NCBI GenBank assembly: GCA_039602395.1
Contig: JBCNJP010000017.1
Span: 95,642,713-95,706,712 of the forward strand
Source of the DNA: Deinandra increscens subsp. villosa
Lineage: Eukaryota; Streptophyta; Magnoliopsida; Asterales; Asteraceae
DNA: 64,000 nucleotides
Direction of reading: 5' to 3'
Part shown: positions 55,064-64,000 of the stretch, one piece after another
Numbering within the stretch: position 1 is the stretch's first letter
Layout of the letters: each line of letters begins with the position of its first letter
Translations under genes and position numbers: made by a program
The notes under the pieces: model-generated
Database searches by the model: none
Told to the model about the DNA's origin: nothing
The model's input: only the letters and a program-made list of their open reading frames with translations

Positions 55064-55206
55064 CATATCGTACTTCTTATTTTAATTTAATTTCCTCTCC
55101 GTTTGATTTTGTCTCTAAATATGTTATGCATGTATTATTGACATATAGACAGGTTTTATTATAAATCAACGTTAAGGGCTTATTTTTGTGATTGATTATG
55201 AATTTA

Positions 55207-55706
55207 NNNNNNNNNNNNNNNNNNNNNNNNNNNNNNNNNNNNNNNNNNNNNNNNNNNNNNNNNNNNNNNNNNNNNNNNNNNNNNNNNNNNNNNNNNNNNN
55301 NNNNNNNNNNNNNNNNNNNNNNNNNNNNNNNNNNNNNNNNNNNNNNNNNNNNNNNNNNNNNNNNNNNNNNNNNNNNNNNNNNNNNNNNNNNNNNNNNNNN
55401 NNNNNNNNNNNNNNNNNNNNNNNNNNNNNNNNNNNNNNNNNNNNNNNNNNNNNNNNNNNNNNNNNNNNNNNNNNNNNNNNNNNNNNNNNNNNNNNNNNNN
55501 NNNNNNNNNNNNNNNNNNNNNNNNNNNNNNNNNNNNNNNNNNNNNNNNNNNNNNNNNNNNNNNNNNNNNNNNNNNNNNNNNNNNNNNNNNNNNNNNNNNN
55601 NNNNNNNNNNNNNNNNNNNNNNNNNNNNNNNNNNNNNNNNNNNNNNNNNNNNNNNNNNNNNNNNNNNNNNNNNNNNNNNNNNNNNNNNNNNNNNNNNNNN
55701 NNNNNN
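55207..55706. other. Assembly gap (500 N)
   Basis: Exactly 500 N. Judging by the partner LTR at 62599, about 278 bp of the Gypsy 5' LTR should be hidden here, plus an unknown length of element B. Confidence 0.98.
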
Positions 55707-57693
55707 ACCCTAAACTCCAAATTCTGCAATCAAGGCTTGAGCTGCGATTTTCCTTGCATCAAATCAGAAATTGGAGGTGTTTTCATCATCTAAAACCCTT
55801 CTTGAACCAAGTAAGTAAAACTCTAACTTGTTGCATGTGAGGGAATCTAAGATTCATCACAAATCTGGAACCTACAAGTGATTGATGAACCTCTCAATGT
55901 TATATGATGATGATAGGAGGTGTAAAAATCATATATGTATGAGTAAATGTTGTTTAATTCACAAGTTGTAGGTGGGGGTTCCATGGGTGACGAAAATCAA
56001 GTAGTGGTAAAGCCAATTTGTTGATGCTAACCTAAAAACTTGTATGCATGATGATTATTGTTGGATTTTGATGAATGTAGATAGGTGTGAAGTGATTCCA
56101 CCTAAATTGTGTAAATGGGTAGGTTGGGGTATACAAATTGAATGAATTACATGAATGTGGTTATTATGCTCACCAAGTGCTCGATGAAATGCCTACATGA
56201 ACCCTATTGCTTGGAACATGATCAAATTGCTAGAAATTAGGTTGTATGCATATAAAGGGTGTTAAGTATGGATGAATGAACCAATATGGATGAAGCCATG
56301 TTAAAATGCTTACCTTATTAGATGTGTGCATAAGTGGCTATGTGTGACGTTTGATCCATGTCAATGGAGCTCTATATGCTTGTGTTTGAAATGCTAAGTC
56401 CTAACTTGATTAGTGACCTCTCAGACAAACAAGAGGAAGGGAAAGGACATCCAACAAGCACAGGTGGAGGCCAAGGATCTAGCTCGCGAGGTAATGTATT
56501 CTTACACTATAAGTAGAAATGCTTTAATTGTATTCTAGTTATGTTAAGAAATCCAACTAGAAATGGGGGCCAAGTGCATTCTTGAGCTTATCCATGGCTT
56601 GCTGGAGTCATAGTGAGCCAAGGGATTGCACGCTCCCTTCCGTTCAGTTTAGTAATATAGTGTAATGTCCTCAATGCCAATTTCACCACAAGGGTTCATA
56701 GGAACTTAGATGAAGGCTAACTGGGACTTAATGGGTTATAGGGACCTTGATGAGTCCCTCAAGTGGCGTTGTGATCAATGGTTTCAATGGAATCACAAGC
56801 GTGGATACAAAGCATCGTTGAGGACTACAAGGGTTCCTATAATGTAAATCATAACATTTAATAATGTGTAGGAATACATACTTTGAACAGGTTGTTGTTG
56901 GTCAAATTGGCTATGGGATGCCAATTTAGAACTAAATTGTGAAAATGGCTAATAAATGGGTCAACGGGTTGGACTTCGGTAAGAAACCGGTATGTGCTAA
57001 GGTTTCGTGCTTAGTAATGCTATATGAAATTGTAATCCCGGTGTGGGTATTGATTTTTAGATGTTTGCAGGTCCTACGGGAGAACCGGGCACACCCCAAT
57101 TGAGCCTTGGGCTTAAAATGCAAGAAATTGGGGAAATGTGACCTGTAGCCACCGTAGCTTACGGTGCCACCGTAGCTTACGGTGGCCACAGGACTGAAAA
57201 TCCACCGTAGGACAGAACAAAGCTAGCGTAAGCTAGCCAGGGGCCACCGTAGCTTACGGTGCCACCGTAGCTTACTCTGGCCTCCGGATGAAATGTGATT
57301 TTTGACCCTTTTTCTTGTATTCTAACGCCTTATTATCGATCCTATCGTATAATACATTAACGGGTTAATGGAAAAATGCAGGTAAAAACAAGATATAGCT
57401 GGATTCCCCGGAGCCGAATATGAATCGAACGCTTGACGTCGTTTTGTTAATGATCTTGTTTAGAAGTCTTACTACGAACTTCAATTACATGACGCCGTTT
57501 TGAACTTAGTACGGTGTTAAGATCATGTGGTGTTTTAAAATACTTCAAGGTTGTAGTGAGGAATTGAAAATGATAACTTTTGTATGGGATAATGATTAAA
57601 AATCACCTCTAATTTATGAAAATTTTTCTGGGACCAAACTATGTTAATAAACGTTTAACCGTTATAAACATGAATATCAACTCGGGTGTTACA
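55707..57693 (+). repeat. 5' LTR of the right-hand Gypsy (5' end in gap)
   Basis: Starts mid-LTR after the gap and ends GTGTTACA at 57693. Co-linear with 62877-64000 at a constant offset of 7170. I count three substitutions and no indels over the 1,124 shared bases. From the offset the full LTR is about 2,265 bp. It contains an array of CCACCGTAGCTTACGGTG near-palindromes (57148-57275). Confidence 0.93.
57148..57275 (+). repeat. CACCGTAGCTTACGGTG near-palindrome array
   Basis: Three complete copies of CCACCGTAGCTTACGGTG and one copy altered at its end, in two pairs, with a partial copy between. The unit is an imperfect palindrome around AGCT. Position in the 3' half of the LTR. Confidence 0.85.
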
Positions 57694-57696
57694 AGT

Positions 57697-57709
57697 TGGT
57701 ATCAGAGCC
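57697..57709 (+). other. Primer-binding site of the right-hand Gypsy
   Basis: TGGTATCAGAGCC, three bases after the LTR end; initiator-Met tRNA type. Confidence 0.92.
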
Positions 57710-58125
57710 GTGGTTTGAGAGAATTAAGCACTCATGTGGTGCTTGAACTCAAACCTCGAGCTCGAGATACGGGTTAAGCGTTCGGTTTGAGCATGAATGG
57801 GAATCCAGGTTAGTTGAATTTTGTATTTCGTTATCCTTAGCATTGGTAGGATAAGAATTTGAAATTTGTTTGCCAAATTGAGGTCGGTTACCAAAAAGGT
57901 TACGACCATTATATTGGGAATCACGGAAGAGTGTTAAACACTAGAACCGTGAATCGCGTTAAATGTTATGGACGGATAGAAACGGGTTAATGCTAAGGCA
58001 AGAGACCTCGTATAAATCTGTCAGGTTGATTGGAAATTGCCCAATTAATCACATAAACCTTGCTATAAGCAAAGGGAACTTGAAATGCAGAGCTAACATG
58101 TTGTTATCTCTATATATGTAGATAA
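57710..58125 (+). other. Leader of the right-hand Gypsy
   Basis: About 415 bp, no ORF, no repeat array like those in the Copia elements. Ends with TCTATATATGTAG, a possible splice acceptor four bases before the gag ATG. Confidence 0.6.
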
Positions 58126-58992
58126 ATGGCTGATCCAAACGCTGAAGCTCTCGCGGAAGAGCAAAGAAGGGCTGAACTGAGGGCCCAAATTGCCGAGGAA
58201 GTGGGGACCGCAATTAACGCGGCTCTCCCCGACTATGTCCACACTATGCAAGTGGACCTACTCAAAACCTTGAATGAAAACTTTGATGAATTGAAAGCTG
58301 CTCTCCTCAATCAAGGGAAGAAAGAAAAGTCCAAGAGGAGATGCTCGTTTAAGGACTTTGTTGCTTGCCACCCTCCTCAATATATTGGAGAAGTCGATCC
58401 GATAGCGTGCCACCGTTGGATTATAAATGTTGAATCTGTGTTCCGAAGGGTTCGTTGTGAACCGGAGGACAAGGTGATCTTTGCCACGGGCTTACTCGCA
58501 GACCGGGCAAAGGATTGGTGGGATGCAAAATGTCAAGAAAAGGGAGAGGTGTTGGTTAATGCTATGACGTGGAAAGAATTCAAGGGTTTGTTCACCGAAC
58601 ACCACTGCCCACCGTCCAAAGTGAATGAACTGAAACATGAATTCCTCAAGCTGGAACAAGGGGAACATCAGTCGGTGGATGAAATAACGGGGGAGTACCT
58701 CGACCGAGTCAAATTCTGTGGGGATGTTTTACCCAATGAAGAGACGAGGATGTTCTTCTACCGTAACATGCTGAAGCAGAACATCAAAGAATTTGTGCCC
58801 CTCGGCGGATTCAAATCCGTTGAGGAAATGATCAATGCTGCCCGGGCACGGGAACTTGACTTGAAGAAGAAAGAAGCCTTGGAAAGGGCCAGTTCAAGGG
58901 ACGGAAATCCTAATCCCCCAAAGAAGCAGAAAGTGGGGGAATCACCCAAGAAGAAATACTCTAAGGGTGGTAGCTCAAAATGTAAGATTTGA
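58126..58992 (+). CDS. Gypsy gag (288 codons), ends at a premature stop
   Basis: MADPNAEALAEEQRRAELRA start; retrotransposon gag domain about residues 75-215 (CHPPQYIGEVDPIACHRWI, AKDWWDA, TWKEFKGLFTEHHCPP, YLDRVKFC). Basic tail 245-285. The stop TGA at 58990 replaces the second cysteine of the first zinc knuckle (CKI* then NKGHSGEC), and the same frame continues into pol from 58993. Gag to that point is open. The stop either truncates the nucleocapsid or needs readthrough; a simple nonsense mutation is more likely. Confidence 0.88.
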   Translation: MADPNAEALAEEQRRAELRAQIAEEVGTAINAALPDYVHTMQVDLLKTLNENFDELKAALLNQGKKEKSKRRCSFKDFVACHPPQYIGEVDPIACHRWIINVESVFRRVRCEPEDKVIFATGLLADRAKDWWDAKCQEKGEVLVNAMTWKEFKGLFTEHHCPPSKVNELKHEFLKLEQGEHQSVDEITGEYLDRVKFCGDVLPNEETRMFFYRNMLKQNIKEFVPLGGFKSVEEMINAARARELDLKKKEALERASSRDGNPNPPKKQKVGESPKKKYSKGGSSKCKI

Positions 58993-60888
58993 AACAAGGG
59001 CCACTCGGGCGAATGCTTGTTCAAGGACCGCCCATGCCTAAATTGTGGGAAGAAGGGACATGGCGTCTCAAATTGTCCATCGGAGGTTATACGGTGTTTC
59101 AACTGCTATCAAACGGGACACAGAAAGTCCGAATGCCCAAAGCTCAGAAGTGAGGGGGCAAGGTCTGGGGTGAAGATGGAATCCCAAAAGGCTCCTGCAA
59201 GAGCTTTCCAATTTACGGCCGAAGAGGCCAAAGCTGTTCCGAATGTTGTGGCAGGTACATTTTCAGTTAATTCAATACCTGCGCATACATTGTTTGATAT
59301 GGGTGCTAATAGGTCCTTTGTGTCCCATGATTTTGCCAAACATCCTTCCTTTGTAATTGACAAATTACATGTACCCTTAGAGGTAGAAGTTGCTAACGAT
59401 AAATCTATACTTGTTTATGATGTATGTCGGGAGTGCAAAATCTCTATCGCCAACGAAGATTACCCAATTGACCACATTCCCATGGCGATGAGAGAATTCA
59501 AGGTGGTGGTGGGCATGGATTGGTTGTCCCGTAATCATGCAAAGGTGATATGCGATCGAAAGGCTATAGAAATCACCTCACCAAGCGGGAACCAAGTCAC
59601 CATCTATGGCGAGACACGAGATCTCCCAGAAGTATGCTCGTTTCATAAAGCGAGGAAGTATTTGCTACAAGGATGCAAGGCTTATCTTGCCATAGTCACC
59701 GATAGCCGTGAACAAGGTCCATCTATGGACGATATATCGGTGGTGTGCGAGTATAAAGACGTGTTCCCGGATGATCTACCGGGAATACCACCCGACCGAG
59801 AGGTGGAATTTCGGATTGACTTGGTGCCCGGGGCTAAACCGGTGGCCAAGGCACCGTATCATCTTGCACCATCCGAGTTGCAAGAGTTGATGACGCAACT
59901 CCAAGAACTCTTAGATAAAGGTTTTATCCGTCCGAGTGTCTCACCTTGGGGAGCCCCGGTATTGTTTGTGAAGAAGAAAGACGGGGGTATGCGCTTGTGT
60001 ATAGACTACCGTGAGTTAAACAAGCTCACGGTAAAGAACCGATATCCATTGCCTCGGATCGACGACTTATTCGACCAATTGCAAGGGGCGAAATGGTTTT
60101 CAAAGATAGATCTAAGATCGGGGTATCACCAACTGAAGGTGAAGGAAGAAGATATCCCCAAAACCGCCTTCAGAACGAGGTACAGGCATTACGAGTTCAC
60201 GGTGATGTCCTTTGGGCTCACCAATGCGCCCGCGGCTTTCATGGACCTCATGAATCGCGTGTGTCGGCCCATGCTAGACAGATCGGTGATCGTGTTCATT
60301 GACGACATACTGATTTATTCTCGAAGTGAAGCGGAACATGCCGAACACTTGCGAGAAGTACTCGAGAAGTTGAGAGCGGAGAAGTTATATGCGAAATTCT
60401 CCAAATGTGCGTTTTGGTTGCAAAAAGTTCAATTCTTGGGCCACATCATTGGAGCCGAGGGGATCATGGTAGACCCGGCTAAAATAGAAGCGGTAACAAA
60501 TTGGGAACGTCCGAGGAACCCGACCGAGGTCCGGAGCTTCCTTGGTTTAGCAGGCTATTACCGACGGTTCATTCAGAACTTCTCGAGGATGGCCCTCCCA
60601 ATGACGAAATTAACAAAAGAGGATGCTAAGTTTGTGTGGGGAAAAGAACAAGAAGAGGCCTTTCAAAGCCTTAAACGAGAGTTAACCCAAGCACCGGTCT
60701 TAACCCTTCTAGAGGGCACCGAAGACTTGGTAGTATACTCTGATGCATCACTGAAGGGTCTCGGTTGTGTTTTAATGCAACGGGGCAGAGTAATAGAGTA
60801 TGCTTCAAGACAGTTGAAGAAGCATGAGTTGAACTACCCCACCCATGACTTGGAACTTGCTGCTGTGGTCTTCGCATTGAAAATATGA
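58993..60888 (+). pseudogene. Gypsy pol part 1: zinc knuckles, protease, RT, start of RNase H
   Basis: In frame with gag after its stop. Numbered from the ATG at 59017: CCHC knuckles at 7-20 (CLNCGKKGHGVSNC) and 27-40 (CFNCYQTGHRKSEC); protease FDMGANRSF with D94 but Met where the active-site triad normally has Ser/Thr; VVGMDWL 164-170; RT with LFVKKKDGGMRLCIDYRELN (316-335), KIDLRSGYHQ (363-372), FGLTNAPAAF (399-408) and FIDD (427-430) in place of YxDD; RNase H start with VVYSDASLKG. The frame ends ...FALKI* at 60888 through an apparent one-base loss; RNase H continues at 60885 in another frame. Confidence 0.9.
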
Positions 60889-62558
60889 GGCATTACCTTT
60901 ATGGTGCAAAATGCACTATTTACACGGATCATAAAAGCCTTAAGTACTTCTTCGAACAAAAGGAGTTAAACATGAGGCAAAGGCGGTGGTTGGAAACGAT
61001 AACGGACTATGATTGTGAAACCCATTACCACCCCGGAAAGGCTAATGTGGTAGCCGATGCCTTGAGTCGCAAAGGGGATTATGCCCCGATCAAGGTACGG
61101 TCAATGAAGATGGTGGTGACTTCGGATTTGATCACCAAGATCAAAGAAGCACAAATTGAAGCCATCAAGGGGGGAAATTTGAAGAAAGAAAGGATTGTGG
61201 GCCAAGTGAAAAACTTGGTAGAAGAAAGTAGTGGGATTAGGACTCGATTCGGTCGAATTTGGGTTCCTAACACGTGCAATGTAAAACTACTTCTTCTAGA
61301 TGCGGCCCATAAGTCCCGGTATTCGGTACATCCTGGAACCACCAAGATGTATCATGACTTGAAGCGTGACTATTGGTGGCCCGGCATGAAGCGGGACATA
61401 GTCAAATACGTGGGCAAGTGCTTAACTTGTATGCAAGTTAAGGCCGAGCATCAGAAACCATATGGGAAGCTGCAACCGTTGGACATTCCCGAGTGGAAAT
61501 GGGAGCATATCACCATGGATCTGCTAACCAAATTGCCAAAAACGGCTAGGGGTCACGATGCGATTTGGGTAGTGGTGGATAGGTTAACAAAAAGCGCCCA
61601 CTTTATACCTATCTGCGAAACCTACACTTCAGAAAAGATGGCTGATGTTTATGTGAGGGAGATAGTGTCCCGACACGGTATACCGGTGTCTATTGTGTCG
61701 GATCGGGACACCCGCTTTACCTCCCAGTTTTGGAGGGATTTCCAAACCAAAATGGGCACAAGGTTACTATTAAGCACGGCATACCATCTGCAAACGGATG
61801 GGCAAAGCGAGAGGACGATCCAAACTCTTGAAGACATGCTTAGAGCATGTGTAATCGATTTTGGCGGAAGTTGGGATCGACACCTTCCTCTCGTGGAGTT
61901 CTCATATAATAATAGCTACCATCCTAGCATTGGGATGCCCCCGTATGAGATGCTTTATGGTAGGAAATGTAGAACACCCGTGTGTTGGGGTGAAGTGGGA
62001 CAACGAGAGCTTGCAAGTAAGGATGTGGTCGATCTGACATCCCGAAAGATTGATATGATAAGGGCAAGGCTTAAGGCGGCTCAAGATAGGCAAAAATCGT
62101 ATGCCGACAAAAGAAGAAGACCCATCGAGTTCCAAGTGGGTGATCTTGTAATGTTGAAGGTGTCCCCGTGGAAGGGTGTCATACGGTTCCGTAAACGTGG
62201 TAAACTAAGTCCTAGATTTATCGGGCCGTTTCGCATATTGGCTAAAGTGGGAGAAGTGGCATATCAACTCGAGTTGCCGGAAGAATTAAGTGCCATACAT
62301 AATACTTTCCACGTGTCCTACTTGCGAAAGTGCCTAGCCGACGAAAGTGCGTACGTGCCACTTGAAGATTTAGTAATCGATGACAAATTAAATTATGTGG
62401 AAACACCTATCGCAATCTTGGATCACAAGGTGAAAAAGTTGAGAAACAAGGAGTTGAGCCAAGTGTTGGTCAAGTGGGAGCACCGGAAGGGCTCGGACCT
62501 AACTTGGGAGCTAGAGGAAGACATGCGACTATACTATCCTCATCTATTCGGTAAGTGA
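60885..62558 (+). CDS. Gypsy pol part 2: RNase H end, integrase, chromodomain (557 codons)
   Basis: RNase H end with YTDHKSLKYFF and YHPGKANVVADALSRK (48-63). Integrase H142, H149, C179, C182; core D212, D273, E309 with 35 residues between the last two. YHLQTDGQSER has Leu where Pro is usual. GPY/F-like GPFRILAKVGEVAYQLELP; then FHVSYLRKCL and a C-terminal chromodomain (about 490-545: ILDHKVKKLRNKELSQVLVK, W, TWE). Chromodomains of this type are thought to steer integration to heterochromatin. Separated from part 1 only by the frameshift at about 60887. Confidence 0.9.
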   Translation: MRHYLYGAKCTIYTDHKSLKYFFEQKELNMRQRRWLETITDYDCETHYHPGKANVVADALSRKGDYAPIKVRSMKMVVTSDLITKIKEAQIEAIKGGNLKKERIVGQVKNLVEESSGIRTRFGRIWVPNTCNVKLLLLDAAHKSRYSVHPGTTKMYHDLKRDYWWPGMKRDIVKYVGKCLTCMQVKAEHQKPYGKLQPLDIPEWKWEHITMDLLTKLPKTARGHDAIWVVVDRLTKSAHFIPICETYTSEKMADVYVREIVSRHGIPVSIVSDRDTRFTSQFWRDFQTKMGTRLLLSTAYHLQTDGQSERTIQTLEDMLRACVIDFGGSWDRHLPLVEFSYNNSYHPSIGMPPYEMLYGRKCRTPVCWGEVGQRELASKDVVDLTSRKIDMIRARLKAAQDRQKSYADKRRRPIEFQVGDLVMLKVSPWKGVIRFRKRGKLSPRFIGPFRILAKVGEVAYQLELPEELSAIHNTFHVSYLRKCLADESAYVPLEDLVIDDKLNYVETPIAILDHKVKKLRNKELSQVLVKWEHRKGSDLTWELEEDMRLYYPHLFGK

Positions 62559-62584
62559 TTTCGTTTCGGGGACGAAACTCCTTT

Positions 62585-62598
62585 AAGGGGGGTGGAGT
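62585..62598 (+). other. Polypurine tract of the right-hand Gypsy
   Basis: AAGGGGGGTGGAGT immediately before the 3' LTR; plus-strand primer site by position. Confidence 0.85.
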
Positions 62599-64000
62599 TG
62601 TAACATCCCGTTTCCTTTTTGTTGAAAATATTCATTTAAATATCATGCTAATATTTAAGATGGAATATTAAAACCCCTAACTTGGTTAGAAATGTCATAT
62701 GTGTGTAAATGTTAGGGTTTAATGTGTAAAAATTGATGTTTTATAGTATAAATTATAAAAGACCAAACTTGGGGGACTAATGTTGCAATTAGACAAAAGT
62801 ATAATTAGTAAAAGAGCTAGGGAAAGGGGGGAGATCGCCATTTTCTCCCTGGTGATCGACCCATCCCTCCTTCCATACCCTAAACTCCAAATTCTGCAAT
62901 CAAGGCTTGAGCTGCGATTTTCCTTGCATCAAATCAGAAATTGGAGGTGTTTTCATCATCTAAAACCCTTCTTGAACCAAGTAAGTAAAACTCTAACTTG
63001 TTGCATGTGAGGGAATCTAAGATTCATCACAAATCTGGAACCTACAAGTGATTGATGAACCTCTCAATGTTATATGATGATGATAGGAGGTGTAAAAATC
63101 ATATATGTATGAGTAAATGTTGTTTAATTCACAAGTTGTAGGTGGGGGTTCCATGGGTGACGAAAATCAAGTAGTGGTAAAGCCAATTTGTTGATGCTAA
63201 CCTAAAAACTTGTATGCATGATGATTATTGTTGGATTTTGATGAATGTAGATAGGTGTGAAGTGATTCCACCTAAATTGTGTAAATGGGTAGGTTGGGGT
63301 ATACAAATTGAATGAATTACATGAATGTGGTTATTATGCTCACCAAGTGCTCGATGAAATGCCTACATGAACCCTATTGCTTGGAACATGATCAAATTGC
63401 TAGAAATTAGGTTGTATGCATATAAAGGGTGTTAAGTATGGATGAATGAACCAATATGGATGAAGCCATGTTAAAATGCTTACCTTATTAGATGTGTGCA
63501 TAAGTGGCTATGTGTGACGTTTGATCCATGTCAATGGAGCTCTATATGCTTGTGTTTGAAATGCTAAGTCCTAACTTGATTAGTGACCTCTCAGACAAAC
63601 AAGAGGAAGGGAAAGGACATCCAACAAGCACAGGTGGAGGCCAAGGATCTAGCTCGCGAGGTAATGTATTCTTACACTATAAGTATAAATGCTTTAATTG
63701 TATTCTAGTTATGTTAAGAAATCCAACTAGAAATGGGGGCCAAGTGCATTCTTGAGCTTATCCATGGCTTGCTAGAGTCATAGTGAGCCAAGGGATTGCA
63801 CGCTCCCTTCCGTTCAGTTTAGTAATATAGTGTAATGTCCTCAATGCCAATTTCACCACAAGGGTTCATAGGAACTTAGATGAAGGCTAACTGGGACTTA
63901 ATGGGTTATAGGGACCTTGATGAGTCCCTCAAGTGGTGTTGTGATCAATGGTTTCAATGGAATCACAAGCGTGGATACAAAGCATCGTTGAGGACTACAA
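62599..64000 (+). repeat. 3' LTR of the right-hand Gypsy (runs off window)
   Basis: Starts TGTAACATCCCG. The first 278 bp are the only visible copy of the LTR start. A plant 5' UTR-like segment (about 62820-62980) ends at a strong donor ACCAA/GTAAGT (cut at 62980/62981, also at 55810/55811). Expected to end near 64863. Confidence 0.92.

Larger units (their letters stand above)
39600..55206 (+). mobile_element. Copia element B (carries Harbinger and Copia A)
   Basis: The 5' LTR ends at 39919 (GATCAACA), with the PBS at 39922. The leader is 39935-41105, then resumes after a Harbinger insertion at 50771. Gag, protease, integrase, RT and RNase H follow in Copia order to 55063. The 5' LTR start is undefined; the 3' LTR is lost in the gap or lies beyond the right-hand Gypsy. 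Coding is broken by several stops and frame changes. The reconstruction rests on the TSDs of the nested insertions and on continuity of leader and gag. Confidence 0.75.
55707..64000 (+). mobile_element. Young Tekay-like chromodomain Gypsy, truncated by window
   Basis: TGTAACA...TGTTACA LTRs, Met-tRNA PBS, gag, and pol with protease, RT, RNase H, integrase and a C-terminal chromodomain, then the polypurine AAGGGGGGTGGAGT and 3' LTR from 62599. Projected full element about 55429-64863. LTR identity of about 99.7% means very recent insertion, yet gag-pol has one in-frame stop (58990) and one frameshift (about 60887). Lineage from the chromodomain and LTR length; Tekay/Del is the best guess. Confidence 0.93.

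Noticed and set aside
55188..55793. Long open frames across 55207-55706
   Set aside because: Composed of gap N, not coding sequence.
1534..57709. TGGTATCAGAGCC matches as tRNA genes
   Set aside because: Only 12-15 nt of tRNA complement at LTR edges; these are primer-binding sites, and no cloverleaf is present.
63528..63755. 75-codon ORF in the Gypsy 3' LTR
   Set aside because: The 5' LTR copy has a stop at the equivalent of position 63686 (TAG at 56514-56516), and the frame has no recognised domain.
55707..64000. Endogenous pararetrovirus or envelope-bearing retrovirus
   Set aside because: LTRs, Met-tRNA PBS, RT before integrase and a C-terminal chromodomain identify a Ty3/gypsy retrotransposon; no movement protein, coat or envelope ORF.

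Overview
The window is plant nuclear DNA and almost certainly eudicot. It is AT-rich and dominated by nested LTR retrotransposons. The initiator-Met-tRNA primer sites, the Tekay-like chromodomain Gypsy elements and the style of the Copia proteins suggest Asteraceae; that is an inference from remembered protein style, not a database match. I see one host gene, an intron-containing DUF688-family gene at 31146-33627. Nearly everything else is mobile DNA or its debris. Two runs of exactly 500 N (34051-34550 and 55207-55706) are scaffold placeholders.

Layout. 0-7.3 kb: decayed Copia fragments on both strands (an LTR plus gag piece is called element D), a long-TIR MITE and tandem repeats. 7.6-8.7 kb: a foldback MITE split by a solo LTR with matching target duplications. 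8.9-19.6 kb: a minus-strand Tekay-like Gypsy (2.9-kb LTR plus broken pol), cut by a gag-only Copia-like element (E, 11967-17204, TSD gcttt). E itself carries a hAT-type element (13886-14522) and a TRIM (16553-16958); another hAT MITE (17572-18051) sits in the Gypsy integrase. 19.6-23.4 kb: sparse DNA with tandem repeats, a foldback and a LINE fragment. 23470-29116: a young, complete, non-autonomous gag-only LTR element (C). 30.3-33.9 kb: the host gene. 34.5-39.6 kb: minus-strand Copia 5' ends (F and H) and a Tekay-like LTR fragment split by a solo LTR. 39.6-55.2 kb: Copia B, whose leader holds a PIF/Harbinger transposon (41106-50770), whose transposase gene was hit at codon 4 by Copia A (41442-49180). 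From about 55.4 kb to the window end: a very young Tekay-like chromodomain Gypsy with long LTRs, running off the edge.

Most notable pattern. In five Copia-type elements (A, B, C, F, H) the leader downstream of the primer-binding site is an irregular array of a short motif that differs from family to family. In A, C and D a consensus splice donor in the LTR and an acceptor at or just before the gag ATG bracket the PBS and leader. In B the signals predict that the gag start codon itself lies in a small exon inside the LTR and is joined in phase to gag once the PBS-bearing leader is spliced out. This would separate a translated RNA from a reverse-transcribable genomic RNA. It is an inference from sequence signals and needs RNA evidence.

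Almost all coding copies are broken by stops, frameshifts or insertions. The exceptions are the gag of element C and the host gene.
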